This document shows positions 17,892 to 26,753 of a stretch of DNA of 64,000 nt, one piece after another. How positions within the stretch are numbered: the first letter of the stretch is position 1; every line of letters begins with the position of its first letter. Source of the stretch: Nostoc sp. NMS7 (GTDB lineage Bacteria; Cyanobacteriota; Cyanobacteriia; Cyanobacteriales; Nostocaceae); the NCBI RefSeq assembly GCF_017115085.1, contig NZ_JABXKJ010000213.1, forward strand, positions 62,001 through 126,000, read 5' to 3'. A program made the position numbers and the translations under genes. Under the pieces are notes generated by a model, which was not told the DNA's origin, did no database searches, and saw nothing but the letters and a program-made list of their open reading frames with translations.

Positions 17892-18166
17892 AATTTTCTA
17901 GCTACCTAAGTCGATTTTTTCAGTAACTTCAGTTGTCAATTTGCAGTTTGTGCTGTTTTCAAGCACAAAAATTCACCGAAATCTGTATAACTTATACGTC
18001 ACTCTTGAGGATCAGTAATATTTATGGAATATTCACCCTTTGACTGGCTTTATCTTACTTAGATGTCTATGCTTAAGTAAGCATCTTTGCATACTCTTCA
18101 CATTATTGACCAAAAAATGTATATATGATTACTGAGCTTTGTGTAATCTTCATATTTTTCTAGTTC

Positions 18167-18280
18167 AGGACTTACGCAAACAATAGCCGAAAAGAGTGAT
18201 TTTCTTCTTAGGGACAATACCCTGCGGGAAGCTAAAGCTACATGAATTGCCCCTACCGTGTGTAGCTTTGCGTAAGTCCT
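18167..18280. mobile_element. 114-base miniature element with 14-base inverted ends
   Basis: AGGACTTACGCAAA at 18167-18180 and TTTGCGTAAGTCCT at 18267-18280 are perfect inverted repeats. The centre carries GGGACAATACCCTGCGG and the AGCTAAAGCTACATGAATTG sequence that also occurs inverted at 12614-12660. A decayed end is visible at 34713 (AGGACTTACACAAA). It fits a non-autonomous transposable element. Confidence 0.75.
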
Positions 18281-18319
18281 ATAGTTTATAGGACAGTACA
18301 GTTGGGTTAATAAAAATAC

Positions 18320-18355
18320 TAGGTTGGGTTGGGTTTCGTTCCTTAACCCAACCTA
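18320..18355. repeat. TAGGTTGGGTT hairpin
   Basis: TAGGTTGGGTT (18320-18330) and AACCCAACCTA (18345-18355) form a perfect 11-base-pair stem. The ends match those of the larger elements at 4852 and 57076. Confidence 0.8.
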
Positions 18356-18447
18356 CACAGTTTTAGTTTTTAGCCTTAACCCAAGCGTATTGGTTTATAG
18401 GCAATAAGAAAACCCAAAGCAGTAGAGAAATATTTGAAGAAGTGAGC

Positions 18448-18809
18448 GACTTCCAAGAAATAAATTACTACTACTTGTGGGGTGGGCGTCTCGCCATAGG
18501 TGTCAAGTTAAGCTCAAACTTACTATGTCAATAAGCATTTATGCTGAAAAATTCGGTTTGAAAGGGGCAAAAAACGAACTTTTTCAGGGACTATTAATGC
18601 TTTGTTTATTAGCATCACTCCCAGCTTGCGTATAAAAGGCAGAAATAAGTTCACCTTTATACTTCGTTTCTCACAAAACCTATCGTTGACAAATAGGTTT
18701 TAACCTTAAGTTGACATTAATGGCGTCTCGCCCGCCCAGTAACCAAAGGCTCTCGTGTCGCCCACCCCACCCCACAATAAATAGTTGGATATTTTTTTAT
18801 TTAGAAGTC
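18448..18809. mobile_element. Host palindromic element split by an insertion
   Basis: The left part (GACTTCCAAGAAATAAATTA, then TTGTGGGGTGGGCG) and right part (CGCCCACCCCACCCCACAAT, then TATTTAGAAGTC) are inverted halves of one element, of which a half copy lies at 8615. The halves are pushed apart by the 226-base insertion at 18496-18721. Confidence 0.7.
18496..18721. mobile_element. 226-base insertion with an 11-base target duplication
   Basis: The segment is flanked by identical direct repeats GGCGTCTCGCC at 18485-18495 and 18722-18732. Its ends are imperfect inverted repeats: ATAGGTGTCAAGTTAAG on the left against ATTAATGTCAACTTAAG from the right. It has no open frame. Target duplications of 10-12 bases are known for some IS4-group elements, so it may be a miniature derivative mobilised by such a transposase. 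Confidence 0.75.
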
Positions 18810-18964
18810 CCTGATCAAAAAATACATATTTTTCTCTTTGAACGCTGCGATGCCTACACTTCTTTCAGCTACACATAATGGCGATGCCTGCGGCGGACTA
18901 GGCCTGCCAATATCTTGTATCTAAGCGAGAATCGTTAGAGGTTGCTATAATTACAAACGCAGAC

Positions 18965-19423
18965 ATGATCCGACTCAGCCAAGAACACTTGCAAACCATC
19001 CGCACCCATGCTGAAAGCATTTACCCAGACGAATGCTGCGGTATAATTTTGGGCTATCTGGCTAGTGAGGGCAAAATTGTGGTAGAAGTCATGCCAACAG
19101 AAAATGTCTGGAATACAGAAGCGGCTGCTGAGTTTCCAGGGGAACGCACAATAGAAAGTAAAAGACGGCAATATACGATCGCACCCGAAATTATGCTAAA
19201 AACACAAAAGGAAGCACGCGATCGCTCACTAAACATTATCGGCATTTTTCACTCCCACCCAGATCATCCTGCTATCCCTTCAGAATGCGATCGCCTATAC
19301 GCTTGGCAGGGATACTCGTATATAATAGTTTCTGTCCAAAACGGCAAAGCTGGAGAACTCCGAAGCTGGAGCCTTGACGATCATCATCAGTTTCAAGCAG
19401 AGGTAATTGAAAATATAACTTAA
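18965..19423 (+). CDS. JAMM/MPN+ metallopeptidase (M67 family)
   Basis: A 152-residue zinc isopeptidase-type protein. The JAMM site is complete: Glu23 (PDECCG), His96 and His98 with Ser106 and Asp109 in HSHPDHPAIPSECD. Bacterial relatives include Mec+ of Mycobacterium, which removes cysteine from the sulfur-carrier protein CysO, and cyanobacterial 'Mov34/MPN/PAD-1' proteins. The gene lies 2 kb upstream of moeZ, whose product charges such carriers, separated only by a dead oxidoreductase gene, which fits a sulfur-transfer setting. No ThiS/CysO-like carrier gene is in the window. The start is the ATG at 18965; a truncated copy of the gene's 5' end sits at 12742. Confidence 0.9.
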   Translation: MIRLSQEHLQTIRTHAESIYPDECCGIILGYLASEGKIVVEVMPTENVWNTEAAAEFPGERTIESKRRQYTIAPEIMLKTQKEARDRSLNIIGIFHSHPDHPAIPSECDRLYAWQGYSYIIVSVQNGKAGELRSWSLDDHHQFQAEVIENIT

Positions 19424-19452
19424 CGGGACTTAAACATTTTTTCGGGATAAAC

Positions 19453-19580
19453 AAGCCTCAAACCCATGCAGGGTAAGGGAAATACACCAAATGCTCAAAA
19501 ACGGCTCAAACCCAGATATATCAATCAACCAAGCAAAACGATGTCAAAGTCTCTCTGTATATAGATTTGAGGCTTTTTTA
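19453..19580 (+). terminator. Long-range hairpin with T-run after the JAMM gene
   Basis: AAGCCTCAAA at 19453-19462 pairs with TTTGAGGCTT at 19566-19575, which is followed directly by TTTTA. The stem is 10 perfect base pairs but encloses about 103 bases. It may be a terminator with an inserted loop or the closing stem of a small structured RNA. Confidence 0.45.
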
Positions 19581-19670
19581 TGGGTGTTTTTTGTCTAAGT
19601 TCCACTAACCGTGATGTTATCCGTAGGGAGTGTCAAAGCGACAACATCTACATTCTTTGTGAGAGGAACT

Positions 19671-21254
19671 ATGGTAACAACAACTCGACAGCAGAGGTTT
19701 GATGCAATTGTGATTGGCTCTGGAATTGGTGGGTTGACGGTTGCCGCGCTCCTATCTAAGCTTTATCACAAAAGCGTTTTAGTGTTAGAACAGCATTTCA
19801 CCCCTGGGGGATTCACCCATACCTTTGAGCGCAAGAGAAAATTTCATTGGGATGTGGGGCTGCACTATGTTGGAAATATGGGAGATGGAGGCACTGGCAA
19901 AGCTGTGTTTGACTATCTCACCAATGGCAATTTGAATTGGCACAAGATGCCCGATCCGTTTGAAAAATTTGTCTACCCGGACTTCACTTTTGAGGTTTAT
20001 TCTGACCCCAATCGCTTTCAGTCTGATCTAATCCAGCGCTTTCCTCGCGAGCAGACAGCCATTCGGCGCTACTTTAAGGATGTCCAGAAAGCAGCATTTT
20101 GGTTTGGGGCGCATTCAATGTTGGAGCTATTTCCGGTATTGCTGCATCCTCTACTCAGGCGATTTGTTCGTCATTTCGGGGCCATTGCTAGACAAACAAC
20201 CCAGCATTATTTGAACAGACATTTTCAAGATGCCCAACTCAAAGCATTACTGGCTTCCCAGTGGGCAGATTAGGGCTTACCGCCATCCCAAAGTTGCTTT
20301 GGCATTCATGGTGCGATTGTGACCCATTATTTTAAGGGCGGCTGGTATCCTGTGGGTGGGGCAAAGGCGATCGCGCAAGCCATTATTCCCGTGATTGAAC
20401 AGGGGGGTGGTGTCGTCATCACCCAACGCCGAGTCACAGAAATCTTGTTGCAATCCGGGGTGGCAGTGGGAGTGAAAGCCCAAGATACAGCACATACCAA
20501 GGCAAACCTAGAAACGTACTTTGCACCTATTGTAGTGTCTGATGCCGGAGCCTTCAATACTTATGTGAAGCTGATTCCACCCAACTACCCACTGGCAGAG
20601 CGCCAGAAAATTCAAGCGTTTCCAAAAAGTAGCAGTATGGTGACAGCATATTTAGGGTTCAAAGAGAGTCCACAGCAACTGGGGTTTCAGGGTGAGAACC
20701 ATTGGATTTACACGACCTATAACCACGATGCAATTGCCCAAACTCCACCCATTCCTGCCGATAATTTACCTAAATTCTGCTATCTCTCATTTCCATCGCT
20801 CAAAGATCCATTAGCTGAGGTGCATACGGCAGAAATCATTGCCCACGTTGACTATGATTTCTTTTCGCAGTGGCGGGAACAATCCTGGCGACGGCGAGGC
20901 GCGGACTACACTGAACTGAAAGCCCAAATTACCCAATCCCTGATTCAGTTAGTGGAGTGCCACTACCCTGGCTTTCAGGATTTGATTGAGTATGCCGAAC
21001 TCTCGACTCCACTGACGGTGGAACACTTTGATGCTAGCGATCGCGGTGCTATCTTCGGCATTCCCTGTATTCCTGAACGCCTGGATCAATCCTGGATCGG
21101 GGCTAGAACACCAATTAAAAATCTATACCTGACCGGAGCCGATACACTTTCACTCGGCATTATGGGAGCGATGATGGGTGGAGTGAAAACAGCAGGTCTT
21201 TTAAATGGAGCATTCGGCTTTTTTAAGATTATGGCAACCATCATGAAAAGGTGA
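19671..21254 (+). pseudogene. CrtI/retinol-saturase-like FAD oxidoreductase with in-frame amber codon
   Basis: The frame from ATG 19671 (AGAGGA six bases upstream) encodes an FAD-binding amine-oxidase/phytoene-desaturase-like protein: AIVIGSGIGGLTVAALLSK and LVLEQHFTPGGFTHTFER at the N-terminus, GGWYPVGGAKAIAQAIIPVIE in the middle and LYLTGADTLSLGIMGAMMGG near the C-terminus. It stops at TAG 20271-20273, yet the same frame continues at once as GLPPSQSCFGIHG to 21254. In relatives this stretch usually reads D-Y-G-L-P-P, so a Tyr codon (TAT/TAC) has most simply become TAG. Restored length is about 527 residues, normal for the family, and both halves are well preserved, so loss is recent or a sequencing error. 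An upstream ATG at 19611 is less likely. Confidence 0.88.
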
Positions 21255-21408
21255 GAGAGAAAGCTTTACTGGTAATAGCAATCAGTAGGTACACAAGCAG
21301 CTTTTCCCAAAGTAAGATTGTATTACTAGTAAAAAACAGCTAAAACACTAAATTACTATTTTAATACTAGAATTACTAGATCAAACCTTGAAACTATTGG
21401 TACATGGT

Positions 21409-22584
21409 ATGTCGCTCAATCCCAATCTGGACGAAATCCAGTTGACCAAAGACGATTACGAACGCTACTCCCGTCATCTGATTTTGCCGGAAGTAGGACT
21501 AGAAGGACAAAAACGCCTGAAAGCAGCCAGTGTACTGTGTATCGGTACAGGTGGACTAGGTTCACCACTACTTTTATATCTGGCGGCGGCGGGTATTGGA
21601 CGCATCGGGATTGTCGATTTCGATGTTGTCGATACTTCCAATCTGCAACGCCAAGTAATTCACGGTACATCGTGGGTGGGTAAACCCAAGATTGAATCGG
21701 CAAAAAACCGGATTCACGAGATTAACCCCTATTGTCAGGTTGATTTATACGAAACCCGCCTGAGTTCTGAAAACGCCCTGGAGATCCTCCAACCTTACGA
21801 TATAGTGGTGGATGGCACCGATAACTTCCCCACCAGATATTTAGTTAACGACGCCTGCGTATTGCTGAACAAGCCCAACGTCTACGGTTCAATTTTACGC
21901 TTTGAAGGGCAAGCTAGTGTATTTAATTACCAAGGTGGCCCCAACTATCGTGACCTTTTCCCAGAACCACCACCACCAGGAATGGTTCCCTCTTGTGCAG
22001 AAGGTGGCGTATTGGGAATTTTGCCAGGAATTATTGGTTTAATCCAAGCAACTGAAACTGTCAAAATCATTTTGGGACAAGGTAATACCCTGAGTGGGCG
22101 GTTGCTACTATACAACGCCTTAGAAATGAAATTTCGGGAATTGAAACTGCGTCCTAACCCGATTCGCCCAGTGATTGAAAAGCTGATAGACTATGAACAA
22201 TTCTGCGGGATTCCACAAGCTAAGGCAGAGGAGGCAAAACAGCAGATGGAAAGTCAAGAAATGACCGTCAAGGATTTGAAGGAATTGCTGGATAGCGGTG
22301 CGAAGGATTTTGTACTGCTGGATGTCCGCAACCCCCATGAGTACGACATTGCCAAGATTCCGGGTTCAGTGTTGGTGCCTTTACCAGACATTGAAAATGG
22401 GAATGGCGTTGCTAAGGTGAAGGAAATATTGAACGGTCATCGTTTAATTGCTCATTGTAAGCTGGGCGGGCGATCGGCAAAAGCCCTCGCCATCCTCAAG
22501 GAAGCTGGAATTGTCGGGACGAATGTCAAAGGCGGAATTACCGCTTGGAGTCGAGAAATCGATCCGTCAGTTCCAGAGTATTAA
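21409..22584 (+). CDS. moeZ: Sulfur-carrier adenylyltransferase/sulfurtransferase MoeZ (MoeB-rhodanese)
   Basis: The protein has an E1-like adenylating domain (VLCIGTGGLGSPLLLYLAAAG, then DVVDTSNLQRQ and DGTDNFPTRYLVND) followed from about residue 285 by a rhodanese domain with active-site Cys350 in AHCKLGGRSAKAL. The segment NYRDLFPEPPPPGMVPSCAEGGVLG lacks the zinc-binding CxxC of E. coli MoeB and matches the MoeZ/MoeBR type. Such enzymes adenylate and sulfurate the C-terminal glycine of carriers such as MoaD, ThiS or CysO for molybdopterin, thiamine or cysteine synthesis. I chose the ATG at 21409 because relatives begin near LNPNLDEIQLT; a TTG at 21388 would add seven residues. The JAMM gene upstream fits the same chemistry. 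Confidence 0.92.
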   Translation: MSLNPNLDEIQLTKDDYERYSRHLILPEVGLEGQKRLKAASVLCIGTGGLGSPLLLYLAAAGIGRIGIVDFDVVDTSNLQRQVIHGTSWVGKPKIESAKNRIHEINPYCQVDLYETRLSSENALEILQPYDIVVDGTDNFPTRYLVNDACVLLNKPNVYGSILRFEGQASVFNYQGGPNYRDLFPEPPPPGMVPSCAEGGVLGILPGIIGLIQATETVKIILGQGNTLSGRLLLYNALEMKFRELKLRPNPIRPVIEKLIDYEQFCGIPQAKAEEAKQQMESQEMTVKDLKELLDSGAKDFVLLDVRNPHEYDIAKIPGSVLVPLPDIENGNGVAKVKEILNGHRLIAHCKLGGRSAKALAILKEAGIVGTNVKGGITAWSREIDPSVPEY

Positions 22585-22609
22585 AAACGCTTTAGGTAGC
22601 AGAGAAAAG

Positions 22610-22648
22610 CGCACAGGTACGCAAAGTTATTCTCTGCGTACCTGTGCG
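22610..22648. terminator. Bidirectional hairpin between moeZ and ftsH
   Basis: CGCACAGGTACGCA (22610-22623) and TGCGTACCTGTGCG (22635-22648) form a perfect 14-base-pair stem with an 11-base loop, between two convergent genes. There is no T-run on the plus side. Confidence 0.6.
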
Positions 22649-22669
22649 GTTAAAACCTGACTTTCTTAA

Positions 22670-24538
22670 TTACGAATTAGTTATAGGTTTCACCTGACTC
22701 AACAAATTGTGCAGTTTTTCGCCTTCAATGACCTCTGTTTCTAAGAGTTGAGTAGCGATCGCTTCTAGCAAGTCTCGATTCTGTCTGAGAATCTCTAGGG
22801 CTTGTTCGTGGGCTGTTTCCACGATTTCCTTGACTTCGCTATCAATCGCTTTTGATGTTTCTTCACTCACCGCCCGCCGGGGATTAGTAGCACCATTACC
22901 CAGGAACATTGCTTGTTGTCCTTGTTGGTAAGCCAATGGCCCTAAGACTTTGCTCATCCCATAGGCTGTTACCATCCGTTCTGCCAAGTCAGTTGCTCTT
23001 TGCAAATCGTTGGAAGCACCTGTTGTAATACTGTTAAACACAATCTCTTCGGCGGAACGTCCACCTAAGAGAGTCGCAATTTGACCCCGCAATTCTGCTT
23101 CATTCAGCAAAAAGCGGTCTTCAGTTGGTAATTGCAGAGTGTAGCCCAAAGCTGCCATCCCACGGGGAATAATCGAAATCTTTTCTACGCGACCGTTTCC
23201 GGTTGTTAGCACCCCGACCATTGCGTGACCAACTTCATGGTATGCAACAATCTTTTTCTCAGTCTCGTTCATTACTCGACTCTTTTTCTCTAAACCGGCG
23301 ACTACCCGCTCAATTGCTTCGGCAAAGTCTTCTTGAGCAACACTTTGACGGAGATTCCGAGCTGCCAATAATGCCGCTTCATTCACCAAGTTTGCCAAAT
23401 CTGCGCCAGCAAAACCAGGAGTACGAGTAGCGATCGCTTTTAAATTTACATCATCTCCTAATTTTACCTTTTGAGCGTGAATCTTCAGAATTGCTTCCCG
23501 ATCAGATAAATCAGGACGGTCTACCAACACTTGGCGGTCAAAGCGGCCTGGACGTAGCAAGGCGGGGTCTAGTATTTCCGGGCGGTTGGTAGCTGCTAGC
23601 ACAATCACCGTTGCATCCCCAGCTGCAAACCCGTCCATCTCTGTTAGTAATTGGTTGAGGGTCTGTTCCCGCTCATCGTTACCACCGTAGAAGCCGTTAC
23701 TGCTTCGAGACTTACCGATCGCATCCAATTCATCAATGAATATAATACAGGGAGCCTGTTTTTTGGCCTGCTCAAATAAATCTCGGACTCTGGAAGAACC
23801 GACACCGACAAACAGTTCCACAAACTCCGAACCAGAGATGCTGAAAAATGGAACTCCGGCTTCTCCGGCTACGGCTTTCGCTAAAAGTGTCTTCCCAGTA
23901 CCCGGAGGGCCAACCAATAACACACCTTTGGGAATCCTAGCGCCAATTTGCGTAAAGCGCCCTGGAGTCTTGAGGAAATCCACAATTTCCACTAACTCAG
24001 TTTTCGCTTCTTCTACCCCAGCCACATCTGCAAAGGTGATTTTAGCTGATTCGCCTTCAACGTAAACCTTAGCTTTGCTCTTACCAATAGAGAGAACACC
24101 TTGGGGACCACCACCACCGGCACCACGGGCGAGAAAGAACTGCCAAATGCCAATAAAAATCAGTGGTGGAATCACCCAACTCAAGAGGGTTGTAAACCAA
24201 GTATTCTTGGGTGGAGGTGTAGCAGCAAATTCAACTCCCTTTTGTTCTAGGAGTTTGGGTAACTCTAAATCAAAGATTGGTGTAGTTGCAAATACTTGTC
24301 CAGGCTCGGCATTTTCTGTTTTTAGTTGGTATGTGATCTGGTTTTGACCAACAGAAACGCGACTAACTTCCCCTTCTTGTACTTGATGAATAAATAGGCT
24401 ATAGGGAACACCAGCAGGGCCAGAAGCAAATAAACCAGGCAAAAATAAATTTAAGATCAGGAATAGCCCTGATACTGCCAGCAATATATTAGCAATGATC
24501 CGAAACTGAGGTGATTTAGGCTGTTCTTTAATTGCCAT
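22670..24538 (-). CDS. ftsH: ATP-dependent zinc metalloprotease FtsH
   Basis: A 622-residue membrane AAA protease that extracts and degrades damaged membrane proteins; in cyanobacteria FtsH hexamers handle photosystem II repair and other quality control. Order: membrane helix at ~15-37, periplasmic/lumenal domain, second helix at ~115-135, AAA domain with Walker A GPPGTGKT, Walker [12 protein letters not shown] and second-region-of-homology [19 protein letters not shown], then the protease domain with zinc motif HEVGH and the third ligand in [18 protein letters not shown]. All catalytic residues are present and the length is normal. It resembles the FtsH1/FtsH3 type, but I cannot pick the paralogue. 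A DUF2949 gene lies 95 bases upstream on the same strand. Confidence 0.96.
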   Translation of the reverse strand: MAIKEQPKSPQFRIIANILLAVSGLFLILNLFLPGLFASGPAGVPYSLFIHQVQEGEVSRVSVGQNQITYQLKTENAEPGQVFATTPIFDLELPKLLEQKGVEFAATPPPKNTWFTTLLSWVIPPLIFIGIWQFFLARGAGGGGPQGVLSIGKSKAKVYVEGESAKITFADVAGVEEAKTELVEIVDFLKTPGRFTQIGARIPKGVLLVGPPGTGKTLLAKAVAGEAGVPFFSISGSEFVELFVGVGSSRVRDLFEQAKKQAPCIIFIDELDAIGKSRSSNGFYGGNDEREQTLNQLLTEMDGFAAGDATVIVLAATNRPEILDPALLRPGRFDRQVLVDRPDLSDREAILKIHAQKVKLGDDVNLKAIATRTPGFAGADLANLVNEAALLAARNLRQSVAQEDFAEAIERVVAGLEKKSRVMNETEKKIVAYHEVGHAMVGVLTTGNGRVEKISIIPRGMAALGYTLQLPTEDRFLLNEAELRGQIATLLGGRSAEEIVFNSITTGASNDLQRATDLAERMVTAYGMSKVLGPLAYQQGQQAMFLGNGATNPRRAVSEETSKAIDSEVKEIVETAHEQALEILRQNRDLLEAIATQLLETEVIEGEKLHNLLSQVKPITNS

Positions 24539-24633
24539 AAATGTTACTTACCAATCCTTAAAATGAAAACTTTTGAAAATCTGACTTTCTGGGAAAGTCC
24601 GTTATTTACCATCGAACTAGTTGAAGCAGCAGC

Positions 24634-24819
24634 TTATACTGTTTCCAACCAATCAAAAATTTGGGCTAACTGATCTAGTGTCACCAGCCCATACTGCCAG
24701 AGGGTCATGGCCAAAAAGTTGGGGGTCTGTTCGCAATCTCGCAAAGCAAGAGAAATTGCTCCACCAGAAATACCCAACTCTTCTTCTAAAAAATGCACCA
24801 ATTGATCTATAGCTTTCAT
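24634..24819 (-). CDS. DUF2949 family small protein
   Basis: A 61-residue protein starting MKAIDQLVHFLEEELGISGGAI and ending WQYGLVTLDQLAQIFDWLE, the pattern of the cyanobacterial DUF2949 family, whose function is unknown. The ATG at 24819 is preferred; a TTG at 24834 would add five residues. It is upstream of ftsH on the same strand with a 95-base gap, so co-transcription is possible. Confidence 0.8.
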   Translation of the reverse strand: MKAIDQLVHFLEEELGISGGAISLALRDCEQTPNFLAMTLWQYGLVTLDQLAQIFDWLETV

Positions 24820-25228
24820 AGCAATGTTAAGCAATGTTAATTAAGTTTTATTTTTGACTTAAAGGAACTTGATTAAAGACTGGTCAAAAATGTCTCACAG
24901 ACAAGACTCACTATCAGTGACGCTAAGTTGTTTATTTAGTTTGTCTTGATCGTCAACGATATTACCACATCTCATAAGTTCTCCCATTTAGCAATGTTTG
25001 CAGGTTTTTTTTATTTATGTAATTAAACTTAACAATTAAATTAATCTTTGGGAACTAACGAGCAAATACGGTTTACCGTACTCAAAGAATTAATATCACT
25101 CGAAATGAGAGAACTTTAGTGAAGAGAACGCTGTCGAAGAAGACGCAGAGATTGGGGGACACAAAGATAAATCCCCATGTCCTCTTCCATATCTCTGTTT
25201 TATAGACCAATACGCTTGGGTTGTGCAC

Positions 25229-25269
25229 TTCAAAGTGGTGATAGCGCGTTGTGCCATCACCACTTTGAA
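25229..25269. repeat. Perfect 14-base-pair palindrome
   Basis: TTCAAAGTGGTGAT (25229-25242) and ATCACCACTTTGAA (25256-25269) with a 13-base loop. No gene is adjacent, so it is more likely a REP-type repeat than a terminator. Confidence 0.75.
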
Positions 25270-25461
25270 TTGAGCAAAATATAAATCTTAAATGATTTTA
25301 ATGTGCTATATATTACAAGAACCGCAAAGGGCAGAAGGAAAGAAGTATTAATAAAAACTTTAGTTCTGGGTATAAAGCCCAGTTTAAAAAAAGAATTGTA
25401 TCGAGACGCGTAGCGCGAGAACGATGATAGCATAGATCGCAATTGTTTCATTTAACATCTG

Positions 25462-25493
25462 CCCCTCCGAATTTTCTCACTGGAGGGGATTTT
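25462..25493 (+). terminator. Orphan terminator-like hairpin
   Basis: CCCCTCC (25462-25468) and GGAGGGG (25482-25488) are followed by ATTTTATT. No gene ends just before it on the plus strand, so it may end an unannotated short RNA from the 25.1-25.45 kb stretch. Confidence 0.5.
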
Positions 25494-25561
25494 ATTGTTT
25501 AAGTGGTCGCGAGCGATCGCCTGAATCTGTAACTAGCAACTTGGGTTACTATTTTTATATT

Positions 25562-25601
25562 CTGGCATTGAGTCTAAAAATCCGTTTACACTCAATGCCA
25601 G
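25562..25601. repeat. Perfect 12-base-pair palindrome
   Basis: CTGGCATTGAGT (25562-25573) pairs with ACTCAATGCCAG (25590-25601) across a 16-base loop. Confidence 0.75.
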
Positions 25602-25679
25602 GTAAAGCCACTATAAGCTGAAAAACATCTAATTTGCATAACCGAATTAAACAGAACTCTTGTGGGGTGGGCAGCGTTC

Positions 25680-25980
25680 GACTGACTTGTACTGACTTTG
25701 CCTGCCCTGAGCTTGCCGTACCACTTCGTGGAAGCAAGCTACGCGTAGCGTCTCCAAGAGTTGGGTACTGAGCGACGCGTTGCCCTGAGCTTTGCCGTAC
25801 CACTTCCCTACGGGACGCTGCGCGAACGTGGAAGCAAGCTACGCGTAGCGCGGTGCCCTGAGCTTGCCGTTCGCGGAGCGTCTCCAAGAGTTGGGTCTCC
25901 AAGAGTTGGGTCGAAGTAGCGTTGTCGTTGGCGTGGTCACTGAGCCTTGCCGTTCGCGCAGCGTCTCGTAGAGAAGTGCA
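25680..25980. repeat. Cluster of small dispersed repeats
   Basis: Degenerate copies of TGCCCTGAGCTTGCCGTACC, GGAAGCAAGCTACGCGTAGC, GTCTCCAAGAGTTGGGT and TTCGCGCAGCGTCTCGTAG alternate over 300 bases. The last type is the motif found inside lnt and the DUF4335 gene. Several units have inserted into one another. Confidence 0.8.
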
Positions 25981-26226
25981 GCCTAAGAAGAGAAGTAGCG
26001 CTCACGCCGAAGTCTTGCTGCCCTAATGGGAGCAAGTTAAATGTGGAACAGCTTATCAAAGACCTAATGCAATGCCTACGCATACCCCACTATTTTGCTG
26101 TAGGTCTATACTGCAATGCATACAATCTACGTGGAAAACCTGAAGAGAATAAGGTAAATGTAATGGTAATGATAAAGTTTTCAATAAATTTTATATTTTT
26201 GTGAATTTTATTCCTGGCTATACTAC

Positions 26227-26254
26227 GCCCTAATGCTTGTCTTTAGGGCTTTTG
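26227..26254 (+). terminator. Hairpin with short T-run
   Basis: GCCCTAA (26227-26233) and TTAGGGC (26243-26249) are followed by TTTTG. No real gene ends here on the plus strand. Confidence 0.4.
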
Positions 26255-26504
26255 CAGCTTACTTAGTGAGCTTCAGTTATTACCTTGACTAATCGATGAG
26301 GTTAAGAGAAACTAACTACATACTGATCTGTGCTGATAAAATTAATAATTTTTGTAAAAATTCTGAGGTATATATGTTAAAAGATGGAACATTAGTTAAA
26401 AAATCGCAAGTTTGTATCTAAGTAAAAATGTTCCTAAGGCTATATTTGTAGCCTTCTGGTAAGGCAGTACAATTCAAATGTACTTATCGTGGTTGGCCAA
26501 GAGC

Positions 26505-26714
26505 ATGGAGACATTAGAGTTCATAATCTATCCAGACGGTCGGGTACAAGAGAAAGTCACTGGCATTGTGGGTGGTTCTTGCGCTGAGGTTACAGCAGCA
26601 ATAGAGGCACAGCTGGGGCTAGTACTTAATCATGAGCCAACCTCAGAATATTTCGCCGCTAAGGTGCAGCAATCGAATGTGGCAAATACACACAGCACTT
26701 ACAGCGATTGGTAA
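26505..26714 (+). CDS. DUF2997 family protein
   Basis: A 69-residue protein starting METLEFIIYPDGRVQEKVTG, the typical DUF2997 opening, with GSCAEVTAAIEAQLG following. It is the first gene of a three-gene cluster with Ycf35 and a ferredoxin, spaced 39 bases from the next gene. The function is unknown; in relatives the three genes are found together. I prefer the ATG at 26505 to the upstream one at 26478 because family members begin at MET-x-EF. A small hairpin (26436-26455) lies in the leader. Confidence 0.82.
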   Translation: METLEFIIYPDGRVQEKVTGIVGGSCAEVTAAIEAQLGLVLNHEPTSEYFAAKVQQSNVANTHSTYSDW

Positions 26715-26753
26715 GTTTTCACAGTAGTTTAGTGTTATTAATTCATAACCACC

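Larger units (their letters stand above)
24835..26504. other. 1.6 kb gene-poor region rich in palindromes and dispersed repeats
   Basis: I find no convincing gene here. The frames at 25257-25451, 25555-25902 and 25947-26204 are made of repeat-derived or low-complexity sequence. The region holds two perfect palindromes (25229, 25562), terminator-like hairpins (25462, 26227), a cluster of small dispersed repeats (25680-25980), and a small hairpin at 26436-26455 (AAGGCTA/TAGCCTT) in the probable leader of the DUF2997 operon. Confidence 0.65.

Noticed and set aside
20271-20273. Pyrrolysine or selenocysteine recoding at the TAG.
   Set aside because: Selenocysteine uses TGA, and pyrrolysine machinery is not expected in cyanobacteria; a point mutation explains it.
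25257-26204. Open frames of 64, 115 and 85 residues in the repeat-rich region.
   Set aside because: They are composed of palindromes and dispersed repeats and lack start signals.
26430-26470. Possible tRNA-like sequence (GTAAGGCAGTACAATTCAAATGTAC).
   Set aside because: No acceptor, anticodon or T-arm pairing could be formed; it is more likely a leader hairpin.
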